Source: CAZMGT01 sp964565895 (lineage in GTDB: Bacteria; Armatimonadota; Zipacnadia; UBA1398; CAZMGT01). Taken from it: a DNA stretch of 64,000 bases. The stretch is from NCBI GenBank assembly GCA_964565895.1, contig CAZMGT010000014.1, positions 1 to 64,000 on the forward strand, in the 5' to 3' direction. The position numbers and the translations under genes are program-made. Within the stretch, counting starts at the first letter, position 1, and each line of letters starts with the position of its first letter. Shown in pieces: positions 16,004 to 24,947 of this stretch. The notes beneath the pieces are model-generated. The model was not told the DNA's origin. It was given only the letters and a program-made list of their open reading frames with translations, and made no database searches.

Positions 16004-18793
16004 TTAGTCGAGGGCGATGACCTGGGCGCGGGGTAGGTATTCCACATAGCGCTTGTCGTGGGTAAACAAAAGGATTTGCGACTGCTCCGCGGCTTGGCGG
16101 AGGAAGCTTAGCGCTTGGGATAACCGTTGGTCGTCGTAGCTTGCGAAAGGGTCGTCGAGAATGAGCAGCGGCGGGTGGCCGCCGGCGATCACTTCGGCCA
16201 GGGCGTAGCGCACGGAAAACGCCAATTGGTCTAACGTGCCATAGGAGAGGTAGTCGAGGGAAAGCGGCTCGCCTAGCTCCGGCGAGACGGGCTCAAGCAG
16301 GAGCTCCTCGCCCGACAACTCGCAATAGCGCCCGCCGGAGAGCTGCCGAAGTATCTCGCCCGCGCGCTGGGCCACGGGCGCGGTAATCTCCTCCTCGACC
16401 TCGGCGGCAAGCTCCTCGAGCACCTGTTGCGCGAGCTCCAGGCTTTGTACTTCGCGCTCGATAAGCTTGAGCCGTTGCTCCTCGACAGAGAGCTCCTCCA
16501 GCGCTGGGGCAAGCTTCTGTGCTTCCTCGCTGTGCCGCTTCGCCTCATGCTCGGCACCCCACAGCTCTTCGCGCGCGCCTTCTATCTCTTCCTCCAGCTT
16601 GCGCAGCTCGCGCTCCGTCTGCTCGCGGTGCTCGGCGAGCTGGCGCTCGTCGAGCGTGCCGGCGGGGTCGATGCGCATACGCGCCTGGTCCGCCTGCGCT
16701 TTGTAAGTTCCGAGCTCGATGAACAGCCGCTGCTTTTCCTCCTCAATTTCCCCTTGCGTGCGACCGCGAAGGATGTCGCTGAGCGCTTTCTCCGCGGCTT
16801 GGCGCTGTCTGTGGAGCGTTTCGATTTGCTCGAGAGTTTCAAGCAGCTCGCCGAGCGTCGCCGCGCCTGTTTCCCCGAGGTAGCGCCGGCAGCGCTCTTG
16901 CAGCTCGGCAAGGCTGTCAGCAAGCTGCGCTGCGCGCTCTTTTGCGCGGGCTAGCTCTTGCACGGCGGCCTGGGCTTTTGTTTTCGCGGCTGCTGCTTGC
17001 TCGGCGGCTTTTCGCTGCTCTTCCGCCGCTGCGCGAACGTCGCTCTCGCTCGGCCTTTCCCCAATGCGCTGCGCCGCCTCCCCCAGCTCCGCGCGCAGGG
17101 CGTGTGCGCGGCGGTCGAGCTCGGCGAGGACTTGCTCTACGCCGGCAGCGTCGCTTGCTCGGGCGAGGCGGTAAAGCTCGCGCTCTAGCGCGGCGAGGGT
17201 CGCTTGGGCTTCCGCTTGCTCCGCTTGCCTCTGCTCTAGCTCGGCTACGCTGCTTGCCTTTAGCCGGTGGAGCAGCTCGTTCAGCTCGCTCTGCGCGGCG
17301 TTTAGCTCCTGCGCCGTTTGGCGCAGTGCGCCAGCGGTTTTGCGCAGCGAGGGGAGAAATACGCAAGCGGCGAGAACAGCAACAAGAGCACCTGCGGCAA
17401 GGGCTCCGTATCCCACCAGCGCGCGCCCCGTGAGCACCGCCGCCAAGCCCCCAAGCAAGAGCGCCGCGGCGATGGCCAGCGCAACGGACAACTGCCGGCG
17501 CGCGCCGCGGGCGGCGCTCTCCTGCCCGCCAAGTCGCTCTTTGAGGACCTCGCTGCGCTGGGCCGCGTCGCGCGCGTGGGCCAGCTCCTCGGGTGCGACG
17601 AGTGCGCCGGCGTGCGCCGCCTCGCGCCGTGCCTCGGAGAGCCGCTCGCGCGTGGCGCGGATGTGCGCCGCTTGGTGCGCTAGCTCGGCGAGCTCTGCGA
17701 GCTTGCGCGCCTGCTCGGCTTTGCGCTCCGCTTCTTGGGCAGCGTCGCTTAGCTCTTGCGCGCGCCTCTCGGCTTCGCGCAGCTCTTCCTGCGCCTCGTG
17801 GAGCTGCGCCTCGCGGTCGCTAAGTTGCACGCTAAGCTCGGTAATCTCGTCGCGCTGGCAAACGAGCGCTTGCGCGCTTTCCGGATATTGCGCGAGCTCT
17901 TGCGCGGCGTCCTCTAGCTCGCCGCTGCGCTCGGCGATGCGCCGCAGCTCGTCGTCGAGCCTGCGCAGCTTTTGCTCCAGCTCCTGCGCCTTCGTGCTTG
18001 CCTCGTGCCAGGCATCGTAGTGCTCGAGCAGGGCGCGCTTTGTCTCTAGCTCCGCGCTGAGCGCAGCGATGCGCTCGCTGAGCTCGGCCGCGCGGCGCGC
18101 CTGTTGCTTGGCCAGCCGTGCCGCGTCCGCCGCGCGTTCGTATCGCTCGCGCAGCTCGGCGACGCGCCTTTGCTGTAGCTCCAGCTCGCGGTCTTTTGTT
18201 TGCCGGCCTCGTTTGCACAGGCGGTCGAGCCTGGCCTCAAGCAGCGCTTGCGCCGCCTGCACGGTGCGCTCCCCAGGGCCGCCGGAAACGCTCGCCTCGA
18301 CGACCTCTTTCAGCCTGCTATATGCCTTCTTGTCCGCCGTTCCCGCATCGCGGCAATAGGCAAGAACATCGCCCTGGACGATGCACGCCGTGCGCTCGAA
18401 CACCGTGTATTCGCTCGTCCCCAACTCGCTGCGCAGCAGCTCCTCCCACTCGCGCAGGCCGATCTCTGCCTCGCCCTGGTCGGTTTCGCGAAAGATGGAC
18501 GGCTTGCCCGTCGCTTGGGCCTCGAAGTCGCGCAGCACGCGATAGCGTGCGCCCGAGCTTGCGCGGACGATAACCTCGGCGCGGTGCGGCCCCCCGCGCA
18601 GCGGAGGATATTCGTTAGCTACGGAGCGCGGCCGGCCGAAAAGCGTCCAGACGAGGCATGTTTGCAGGGTAGACTTGCCCGCCTCGTTTGAGCCAACGAT
18701 GAGGTTTAGCCCCGGGCCAAACGCGGCGACAAACGGCTTGCCCGGTTCGCCGAAAATCCCAAAGCCGAACACGCGCAACTGCTCGATAACCAT
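16004..18793 (-). CDS. Membrane-anchored SbcC/YhaN-like coiled-coil ATPase
   Basis: 929 residues. Amino head: Walker A GSNEAGKST at 34-42 and Q-loop region. Two long Ala/Glu/Arg-rich coiled-coil arms (about 190-430 and 490-800) are separated by a pair of hydrophobic helices at about 435-485 (LSVALAIAAALLLGGLAAVL and LVGYGALAAGALVAVLAACV), as in Bacillus YhaN-type proteins. Carboxyl head: degenerate ABC signature LSYGTLDQLAFSVRYALAE and Walker B LLILDDPFASYDDQ near 880, D-loop after it. SbcC/Rad50/YhaN ATPases normally work with an SbcD/YhaO nuclease in DNA repair; none is adjacent. ATG at 18793 is used because the ATPase head starts there (upstream in-frame start has no motif support). Confidence 0.9.
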   Translation of the reverse strand: MVIEQLRVFGFGIFGEPGKPFVAAFGPGLNLIVGSNEAGKSTLQTCLVWTLFGRPRSVANEYPPLRGGPHRAEVIVRASSGARYRVLRDFEAQATGKPSIFRETDQGEAEIGLREWEELLRSELGTSEYTVFERTACIVQGDVLAYCRDAGTADKKAYSRLKEVVEASVSGGPGERTVQAAQALLEARLDRLCKRGRQTKDRELELQQRRVAELRERYERAADAARLAKQQARRAAELSERIAALSAELETKRALLEHYDAWHEASTKAQELEQKLRRLDDELRRIAERSGELEDAAQELAQYPESAQALVCQRDEITELSVQLSDREAQLHEAQEELREAERRAQELSDAAQEAERKAEQARKLAELAELAHQAAHIRATRERLSEARREAAHAGALVAPEELAHARDAAQRSEVLKERLGGQESAARGARRQLSVALAIAAALLLGGLAAVLTGRALVGYGALAAGALVAVLAACVFLPSLRKTAGALRQTAQELNAAQSELNELLHRLKASSVAELEQRQAEQAEAQATLAALERELYRLARASDAAGVEQVLAELDRRAHALRAELGEAAQRIGERPSESDVRAAAEEQRKAAEQAAAAKTKAQAAVQELARAKERAAQLADSLAELQERCRRYLGETGAATLGELLETLEQIETLHRQRQAAEKALSDILRGRTQGEIEEEKQRLFIELGTYKAQADQARMRIDPAGTLDERQLAEHREQTERELRKLEEEIEGAREELWGAEHEAKRHSEEAQKLAPALEELSVEEQRLKLIEREVQSLELAQQVLEELAAEVEEEITAPVAQRAGEILRQLSGGRYCELSGEELLLEPVSPELGEPLSLDYLSYGTLDQLAFSVRYALAEVIAGGHPPLLILDDPFASYDDQRLSQALSFLRQAAEQSQILLFTHDKRYVEYLPRAQVIALD

Positions 18794-18876
18794 TTTCCCC
18801 AAGCGCCCGGCGCGTTTTAACACACGTTCGAGCGTCCGCCGCTCCAGGCCTTCGTGGCCCGGCCGCCGCCGAGGGT

Positions 18877-18905
18877 TTTCCAAGGGCAGGCGAAGGTAGT
18901 ACAAT
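18877..18905 (+). promoter_or_regulatory. Candidate promoter for the tetraheme cytochrome gene
   Basis: TTTCCA (18877-18882), 17 bases, TACAAT (18900-18905). Predicted start near 18912, about 59 nt before the GTG. The -35 is weak. Confidence 0.35.
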
Positions 18906-18970
18906 CGCGCAGGGCTCCGCCGTTGAGTTGGGGCCCCGAGGGCGATTATCGGACAATTGGAGGGCTAAAC

Positions 18971-19435
18971 GTGAGACGCTTGATTGCTTTGCTTGTCGGT
19001 GCACTGGTGTGCGCTGCGCTTATCTCCGCGGTTGTCGCGCAGGAGGGCGAGAAAAAGCAGCCCGTGCCCGTGTTCGACAACCCGGACAACTCGATGTGCA
19101 TGGTCTGCCACATTGACTTTCGCGACGAAGAGCTAACGGCGACGCACCTCGCCCAGGGCCTGGCCTGTATCTCGTGCCACGGGCCCTCGGAGGCGCACAT
19201 GGCCGACGAGATGTCGATGACCAAGCCCGATGTGCTCTTCGGCCGCGTTGAGGTAGACCCGTTTTGCGAAAAATGCCACGGCCCGCACAAGAACCCGGAG
19301 GAGGTAGAGGCGTTCCGCGAGCGCTGGGCGGGCAAGCCCCGGCCCAACGGCCGCGCTGTGCTCCCCGACTCGCCGTGTACTGACTGCCACGGCAAGCATG
19401 TGATCATCAGAACCGCGCTTACCACCGGTCAGTAG
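18971..19435 (+). CDS. Small exported tetraheme cytochrome c
   Basis: 154 residues with an amino signal peptide or anchor (LIALLVGALVCAALISAVVAQ) and four heme c attachment motifs: CMVCH at 43-47, CISCH at 66-70, CEKCH at 99-103 and CTDCH at 136-140. Spare histidines (for example in THLAQG, EAHMADE, PHKNPEE, GKHVIIR) can give the distal ligands, as in tetraheme electron-transfer modules. Periplasmic electron carrier by family logic; partner unknown. GTG at 18971 is chosen because TTGGAGGG lies upstream and the signal peptide starts there. No oxidase or reductase is adjacent; the gene is flanked by the ATPase (divergent) and a deacetylase (convergent). Confidence 0.9.
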   Translation: MRRLIALLVGALVCAALISAVVAQEGEKKQPVPVFDNPDNSMCMVCHIDFRDEELTATHLAQGLACISCHGPSEAHMADEMSMTKPDVLFGRVEVDPFCEKCHGPHKNPEEVEAFRERWAGKPRPNGRAVLPDSPCTDCHGKHVIIRTALTTGQ

Positions 19436-19457
19436 CCGGCGCGCTTGGGGGGGCGGG

Positions 19458-20144
19458 CTATAGGCCGGCGGGCGGGAAGTCGTGCAGCTCGCACCACTCG
19501 GTAAACCAAAAGCGCTCGAAGGCCTTGCCTCCCGCGGCCCTAACCTCCTCGGCCTTTGCCAAAAGCTCCTCCCTTGTCTGGCCGAACAGCGTGTGCTGGC
19601 TGACCTGCGTGGCCAGGGCCTCGTAGCGCTTGTGCTGATAGCCGCTCACGTCGTAAAGGACGGAGGCCCGCTGGTCGGGCACGCCCTTATAGTAGTAGAG
19701 GTGCCGCGTGACCCACGGCTCGCCCAGCGCCCGGCTGACGGGCTCGCCCGCGTGCCACGCCGCCTGGGTGGAGAGGATGTGCGTGGCGAGGTGGTCGCGG
19801 TGGCGGTCGAACGGGCCGTGGGTAAAAATCGCCTCCGGCCGCTCCTCGCGAATAATGCGGATGCAGCGGTGCAGGGTAGGTTTGTCTGGGGTAAGGGCCA
19901 TGTCGTCTACGTCGAGGAAAATCCGCCGGGCAATGCCCAGGACCTTATCGGCCTCCGCGGCCTCGCTGCGGCGCATGTCGGCGATGTTGTCCTGCCACTC
20001 CTCGCGGGGGTAGCCCTCGCAGCCGTTGGTGCACGTAACTACCACAACGCGCACGCCGAGGTCGCTCATTTTGGCGATCGTTCCGCTCATGGTAATCTCG
20101 TCGTCCGGGTGTGCGCCGAAGACCATGATGCGCTGGTAATTCAT
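19458..20144 (-). CDS. PIG-L (LmbE-like) family deacetylase
   Basis: 228 residues, zinc-dependent N-acetylglucosaminyl-type deacetylase fold. Seen: the metal and catalytic motif AHPDDE at 11-16, VVVVTCTNGCEG, the helix SEAAEADKVLGI, and the third metal-site region THGPFDRHRDHLATH around residue 108, including the H-x-D-H pattern. No signal peptide, so cytoplasmic. Substrate could be a GlcNAc conjugate, a bacillithiol or mycothiol precursor, or a glycan intermediate; context does not decide. Converges with the cytochrome gene with a 22-base gap. Confidence 0.92.
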   Translation of the reverse strand: MNYQRIMVFGAHPDDEITMSGTIAKMSDLGVRVVVVTCTNGCEGYPREEWQDNIADMRRSEAAEADKVLGIARRIFLDVDDMALTPDKPTLHRCIRIIREERPEAIFTHGPFDRHRDHLATHILSTQAAWHAGEPVSRALGEPWVTRHLYYYKGVPDQRASVLYDVSGYQHKRYEALATQVSQHTLFGQTREELLAKAEEVRAAGGKAFERFWFTEWCELHDFPPAGL

Positions 20145-20249
20145 CTTGCCAAACTCCCTCGCTCAGGGTACTGTGTTGTGCTTCGCCCGCGCGTTGTCGT
20201 TCCCTGCCCCGGAGGCGCGGGGCGGCGCCTTGTCATTAGCGCGGCGGTT

Positions 20250-20278
20250 TTGTCATCGCTGTGCTCTCATGCTACACT
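20250..20278 (+). promoter_or_regulatory. Promoter of proS
   Basis: TTGTCA (20250-20255), 17 bases, TACACT (20273-20278), with an extended TG just before the -10. Predicted start near 20285, leader about 34 nt containing AGGAGAT before the GTG. Confidence 0.6.
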
Positions 20279-20318
20279 ATCGCATACTATACGGGCTTAA
20301 CCGCAGGAGATCTGGGGT

Positions 20319-21773
20319 GTGACGACCGTGGCCAAGACAGAGGGTGCTGTTCGGTTCATCGCCGACAAAAACGAAAACTTCTCGCAGTGGTATGTAGACG
20401 TGATCTTAAAGACGAAGCTCGCCGATTATGCGCCCGTCGGCGGATGCATGATAATTCGGCCATATGGCTATGCGCTGTGGGAGAACATCGTCTCGGTGCT
20501 CGACCGGATGCTCAAGGAGACGGGGCACGAGAACTTCTACTTTCCCGCGCTCATTCCCGAGAGCTACCTGCGCAAGGAGCAGGAGCACGTGGAGGGCTTT
20601 GCCCCGGAGTGTGCCGTGATTACCCACGGCGGGGGCAAGAAACTGGAGGAGCCGCTTGTCTTCCGCCCCACGTCGGAGACGATCATCTGGTCCACCTATG
20701 CGAAGTGGATTGACTCCTACCGCGACCTCCCGCTGCTTTACAACCAGTGGGCCAACGTCGTGCGCTGGGAGATGCGCACGCGGCTGTTTTTGCGCACCAC
20801 GGAGTTTCTCTGGCAGGAAGGGCACACGGCGCACGCTACCGCCGAGGAGGCCGAGGAGGAGGCGCAGCGCATCCTCGAGGTTTACCGCAGCTTCGTCGAG
20901 GACTGGATGGCCCTCCCCGTGCTGTGCGGCGAGAAGACGGAGCTGGAGCGGTTCGCCGGCGCCGTGCGCACGTATACCGTGGAGGCCATGATGGGCGACA
21001 AGCGCGCCTTGCAAATGGGCACCTCGCATTTCCTCGGGCAAAACTTCGCCAAAGCGTTTAACGTAACGTTTCAGAACGAAAAGGGCGAGCGCGAGTATGT
21101 TTGGGGAACGAGCTGGGGGGTAAGCACGAGGCTCATCGGAGCGCTTGTTATGGGCCACGGCGACGAGCGCGGCCTTGTCCTCCCGCCCAAGCTTGCGCCG
21201 ATCCAGGTGGTCATCGTGCCCATTTACAGCGGCGATGAGGAGAAGGCGCGCGTGCTCCAGACGGCGCACAAGGTGAAGGATGCGCTGAGCAAGGAGCACC
21301 GCGTTAAGCTCGACGACCGCGACACAGTTAAGCCGGGGTGGAAGTTTAACGAGTGGGAGATGTGCGGGGTGCCCCTGCGCCTGGAGATTGGCCCGCGCGA
21401 CCTGGCCCAAGACCAGGTAACCTGTGCCCGGCGCGACACCCTCGAGCGGCAAACCATCCCCCTCGCGCAGCTTGAAACGGCCATCCCCGAGTTGCTCGAA
21501 GCCGTGCAGCAGGGGATTTTCGACCGCGCCCTGCGCTTTCAGCGCGAAAACACGTTTACCATCGATGACTACGCCGACTTTCGCGAGCAAATGGAGCAGG
21601 GCGGGTTTATCCGCGCGCGGTGGTGCGAGTCGCAAAAGTGCGAGCTGGAGATTAAAGAGGAGACAATGGCCACCATTCGCCTCATTCCGTTCGACCGCGA
21701 GGCCGACCCGGGGCCGTGCATTAAGTGCGGCGAGTCGGCCATGGGGCGGGTGGTTTTCGCAAGGGCATATTAG
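20319..21773 (+). CDS. proS: Proline--tRNA ligase, archaeal/eukaryotic-like type
   Basis: 484 residues; charges tRNA-Pro in the cytoplasm. Class II synthetase motifs: FRPTSETIIW with RWEMRTRLFLRTTEFLWQEG (motif 2 region) and GTSWGVSTRLIGALVMGHGDERGLVLPP (motif 3), then an anticodon-binding domain (VVIVPIYSGDEEK) and a carboxyl zinc-type domain with cysteines in ARWCESQKCELEI and GPCIKCGESAMG, ending VVFARAY. The absence of an editing insertion and the presence of that tail place it in the short archaeal/eukaryotic-like group rather than the long bacterial group. GTG start supported by AGGAGAT 8 bases upstream. Its stop TAG overlaps the reverse-strand stop of the GH15 gene at 21770-21773. Confidence 0.96.
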   Translation: MTTVAKTEGAVRFIADKNENFSQWYVDVILKTKLADYAPVGGCMIIRPYGYALWENIVSVLDRMLKETGHENFYFPALIPESYLRKEQEHVEGFAPECAVITHGGGKKLEEPLVFRPTSETIIWSTYAKWIDSYRDLPLLYNQWANVVRWEMRTRLFLRTTEFLWQEGHTAHATAEEAEEEAQRILEVYRSFVEDWMALPVLCGEKTELERFAGAVRTYTVEAMMGDKRALQMGTSHFLGQNFAKAFNVTFQNEKGEREYVWGTSWGVSTRLIGALVMGHGDERGLVLPPKLAPIQVVIVPIYSGDEEKARVLQTAHKVKDALSKEHRVKLDDRDTVKPGWKFNEWEMCGVPLRLEIGPRDLAQDQVTCARRDTLERQTIPLAQLETAIPELLEAVQQGIFDRALRFQRENTFTIDDYADFREQMEQGGFIRARWCESQKCELEIKEETMATIRLIPFDREADPGPCIKCGESAMGRVVFARAY

Positions 21774-23713
21774 GCGAGCTCGGGGCTCTCCGGCCCGCGC
21801 AGCTCGCGCAGCCGGCGCAGCATGAGCACACACTGCACGAACAAGGCCGAGGCCCAGGCGTGCGGCGCAGCCCAGTAGCGGTAGTATCCCCCGCGCGAGA
21901 TAAGCTCCGGAAGCTGGCCCACGGGGTTGGTGTTCGCCAGCGCCGTGCGCATGTAGCTGCGCGCCGCCTCGGCGTGCGAGTCCGCCGCGGCCAGGTCGCG
22001 CCGCCGCGCCGCGACGAGCGCCAAGCGCAGATGTGCCCGCGCGGCCCACAGCGTATTTACGCACCCCGCGGCGCCGAACAGATACGGGTCGCCCTCATAG
22101 CGCAAAATCGCCCGCCCTCCGTGAACATCAACCCCAAGCTTGTGCTCCACGGAGGCGAGCGTGCGCGCGGCCATCTGGCGCTCGCGGGCGTCGGTTAAGT
22201 CGAGCAGGCCGAACGGATCGAACACCCCGAGAATAGAGGAGTCGCAGGTGGTGTCGAGCTTGCCCTCGTGAGTTATTCCGCGGGCGAAGTACGACTGCTC
22301 CTCGAGCCACAGGCGCTCGAGCACGGCGCGCTTGACCTTTTGCGAAAGCTCGTCGGCAATGCCAAACGCTTGCTCCGCCGCGCGCAGGGCGCCGTAGACC
22401 GCGGCGTTGGTATAGGTAAACGAGCCGCGGAACACCTCCCACACGTCGGCGGCGACTTCGTGCAGCCCCTCGGGCCCCACCGTCGCGCGGATCGCCTCCA
22501 CGGCGCGGTGCACCGTGGGCCGCAGGTTCTCGACAAACCGCTCGCGCGCCTCGCCCTCAAGCCGCAGGGCGTGCCGCGCGATGGCGAACACGGTGTGGCA
22601 GGTTTGATCTAACTGGTGGAAGTCGTGATATACGCACCAGGCCGAGGCGCGCTGGCCGGTGGTCCAATAGCGCTGATACCAGTGGCCGTTTTCCAGTTGG
22701 GTGCGCGCCGCCCAGTGAAAGTAGCTTTCCGCCATCTCCGGGTGGCCGGCAAGGGCCAGGGCCTCGGCCGCCTCGGCAGCGTCGCGTGGCCAGCAATAGC
22801 CATAGCCCCCGCACATCTGATATGCGGGGTCGAACTCCGGCGCGGCGATGATCGCCCCCTCGCTTTCGTCGCACAGATCGCGCAGGGAAAGCAGCGCGCG
22901 CTGAAAGCCGGCGGCAAACTCGCCGTCGTCGAGCGACGTGCAACAGGAAAGCCAGGAGCGGCAGCGGTTAACCGTGTCACCCATGAGCGTGGGAAACGAG
23001 GCCTGGCGCAGGCGCACCGCGCGGGCGATGGCCTCCTCCTGCGTGCGCCCCAGGGCGAAGACAAGCAGCGTCTCCGCGCGTGGCTCTTTGCTCGGGTCAA
23101 CGGCCACGCCCAGGGCAAAGTCTACGTCGCCGATGTCCTGCTCCTGGCCGCTCAGTTGCCCTCGGCCCATGTCCCACTTCGTGCGCGAATCGCCCCCCGC
23201 CTGAACCTTCCCGCACTGATACTCAAACGGCCGGCTCGCGGCTACGGCGAGGCTGATGTCGCGAAAATGTTGGATCATTACCCCTTGCCGGTCGTCGAAG
23301 TGCACGGCGTTTTTGCGGTCTACGTCGCCCAGGGAGAAGTTGCAATATTGGTAGATCTTCAGCGGGGGCGAGTCGGTGCTGGCTTGGACGACAAACCGCC
23401 GCACAAGGGCCGGCTCGCGGGGGTGAGCTAGGTCGGTTATCGTTACGCTAAGGTTGCACAGGCGCGAGGTAAGGTGTGTGTGCAAAATGTTTGTCGTCCC
23501 GTCGAAGTCCAGGCGGCTTTCCCAGTGATCCTCGAAAAGCCAGGAGAACATCGGCTGCTTGGGGTGGCCCACGAAAATCGCGGGCATGCACTGCCGGGCG
23601 TTTTGGGCGAAGTCGATGTTTGGGTAAAACAGGCCCATAACCTCGCCCGCCCGGCCCATGGTTACCAAGATCTCTGAGTTGCCGAATGCCGCTGCCGGCA
23701 GGAACACTCCCAT
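21770..23713 (-). CDS. Glycoside hydrolase family 15-type glucoamylase/dextran glucosidase
   Basis: 647 residues, no signal peptide, so probably cytoplasmic. Residues about 1-260 form the amino beta-sandwich domain of GH15 enzymes; about 270-640 the alpha/alpha barrel with YGYCWPRDAAEAAEAL near residue 305 (WPRD block lines the active site), AARTQLENGHWYQRYW, LDQTCHTVFAIARHA, and late DPYLFGAAGCVNTLWAARAHL. The family hydrolyses alpha-1,4- or alpha-1,6-linked glucose from glycogen, dextrins or trehalose; exact substrate unclear. ATG has GGAGGG upstream. Last gene of a three-gene unit with the ceramidase-like and Memo-like genes; 19-base gap to the Memo gene. Confidence 0.88.
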   Translation of the reverse strand: MGVFLPAAAFGNSEILVTMGRAGEVMGLFYPNIDFAQNARQCMPAIFVGHPKQPMFSWLFEDHWESRLDFDGTTNILHTHLTSRLCNLSVTITDLAHPREPALVRRFVVQASTDSPPLKIYQYCNFSLGDVDRKNAVHFDDRQGVMIQHFRDISLAVAASRPFEYQCGKVQAGGDSRTKWDMGRGQLSGQEQDIGDVDFALGVAVDPSKEPRAETLLVFALGRTQEEAIARAVRLRQASFPTLMGDTVNRCRSWLSCCTSLDDGEFAAGFQRALLSLRDLCDESEGAIIAAPEFDPAYQMCGGYGYCWPRDAAEAAEALALAGHPEMAESYFHWAARTQLENGHWYQRYWTTGQRASAWCVYHDFHQLDQTCHTVFAIARHALRLEGEARERFVENLRPTVHRAVEAIRATVGPEGLHEVAADVWEVFRGSFTYTNAAVYGALRAAEQAFGIADELSQKVKRAVLERLWLEEQSYFARGITHEGKLDTTCDSSILGVFDPFGLLDLTDARERQMAARTLASVEHKLGVDVHGGRAILRYEGDPYLFGAAGCVNTLWAARAHLRLALVAARRRDLAAADSHAEAARSYMRTALANTNPVGQLPELISRGGYYRYWAAPHAWASALFVQCVLMLRRLRELRGPESPELA

Positions 23714-23732
23714 GGTTTGCCCTCCGCCGCGG

Positions 23733-24947
23733 CTACCAGAAGATCATCGCCGCCAGGGTGACTGCGGACTCCGTCTCCCAGGTAACCGCCTGGTCGTAGC
23801 GCAACAGTTTACCCCGGCACTCGCCCAGTGCATAGACCAACGCGTAAAGCGCGGGCATGCCGCAAACGTGAAACCGGTTGCCCTGGGCGTAGCATGCGCG
23901 AAACGCGCCGTCGGCGTCGCCCGCTTCCAGGCAGGCGATCAGCTCGCGGTCGGCGCGCTCCGCGGTTGCTAGAAACCCGGGGGAAAGGGCGCTCGCGTCG
24001 CCAAACTGCCTGCCGATGTGGCTTAGGTCCACGCCGGCGAGGACACAGCAGCTTTCTCCCGCTTCCTCAACAAGCTCGCGCAGGGCGCCCAGCGGCCCGC
24101 CCAAGGCCTCGTTTTCGCGCGGCGAGCCCTGCTTGTCGCAAAACCCCGCCACCTCGTTGCACAGCACGGGGACAATGGCCACCTCGGGGCCGAAAATATG
24201 CTGCAGGAAAACAACCTGGAGCTCCACGGAGTGCTCCACCTTGTGCACCAACTCGTCGGCGAACGGGTCGAACGGACAAGCGCGAGCGAGGCGCTCCACA
24301 AGCTCGCCCTCGGTCTGCGCCTCGCCCAGCGGTGTGCGAAAGTTCTTTTTCGTCAAAATAAGCGGTGTCTCGCCACCGAAATGGGCGATGCCTAAAACGA
24401 AAAACAGCTCCGCGCGCACGTGGTCGCGCACCGCGCGATAGGCCGCGCCATAGACCTTTTCCCCGCGCCGCAGGTCGATGTGTGGCGCGGCGACCCCGCG
24501 AATGCGCTGCTTCGGGGCCTCGCTCGACGGGGCGGCGTCGATCACCGCCTCAAGCTTCGCGCGCAGGTCGGCCGCCCGCTCGGGATAGGCCGAGCCCGCG
24601 TGCGCGGCTTGGCGCACGGGCTGGGCGCGGAACTGCTCGGCAAGTTCGCGCTGGGCAGCGTGCGCGCGCTCGCTTTCCAAAAGCAAATGCTCGTCGAACT
24701 CCCTCAAGATTTTCTGAAGCTGCTCGGTGAAAATTAGGTCGCCAAAGCGCCGCACATATTCCACTTGAATTTCGGCGACCGTGTGCTCGCCATCGCACAG
24801 GGAGAGGATAAAAAAGACCTCCGGGGGGAGGAGCATCGTTCCCGGAATAAGCCCGAGCGGGTCGCGCACGGCGATCATATTTCGCCCGCGTAGTTGCGTG
24901 GGGAAAAACTCCACCGCTCGCCGCTTCGGCCGCTCGCTCTTGTTCAC
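23733..24947 (-). CDS. Memo-like (AmmeMemoRadiSam B) protein with amino-terminal extension
   Basis: 404 residues. The carboxyl two thirds (about 105-404) is the Memo fold, related to iron dioxygenases: VAAPHIDLRRGEKVYG, GIAHFGGETPLILT, KVEHSVELQVVFLQHIFG, AGVDLSHIGRQFGD and FHVCGMPALYAL, keeping metal-ligand type His and the CG..P motif. Residues 1-95 are extra: FFILSLCDGEHTVAEIQVEYVRRFGDL reads like a PqqD-type winged-helix domain. Memo biochemistry is unsettled; bacterial relatives pair with AMMECR1 and a radical SAM protein, neither adjacent here. GTG start overlaps the upstream gene's stop by 4 bases (GTGA), so translation is coupled. Confidence 0.88.
   Translation of the reverse strand: MNKSERPKRRAVEFFPTQLRGRNMIAVRDPLGLIPGTMLLPPEVFFILSLCDGEHTVAEIQVEYVRRFGDLIFTEQLQKILREFDEHLLLESERAHAAQRELAEQFRAQPVRQAAHAGSAYPERAADLRAKLEAVIDAAPSSEAPKQRIRGVAAPHIDLRRGEKVYGAAYRAVRDHVRAELFFVLGIAHFGGETPLILTKKNFRTPLGEAQTEGELVERLARACPFDPFADELVHKVEHSVELQVVFLQHIFGPEVAIVPVLCNEVAGFCDKQGSPRENEALGGPLGALRELVEEAGESCCVLAGVDLSHIGRQFGDASALSPGFLATAERADRELIACLEAGDADGAFRACYAQGNRFHVCGMPALYALVYALGECRGKLLRYDQAVTWETESAVTLAAMIFW

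Noticed and set aside
20406..22064. 552-codon reverse frame across proS
   Set aside because: Lies opposite the clear proline--tRNA ligase; translation is low-complexity Arg/Ala/Leu/Gly with no motif.
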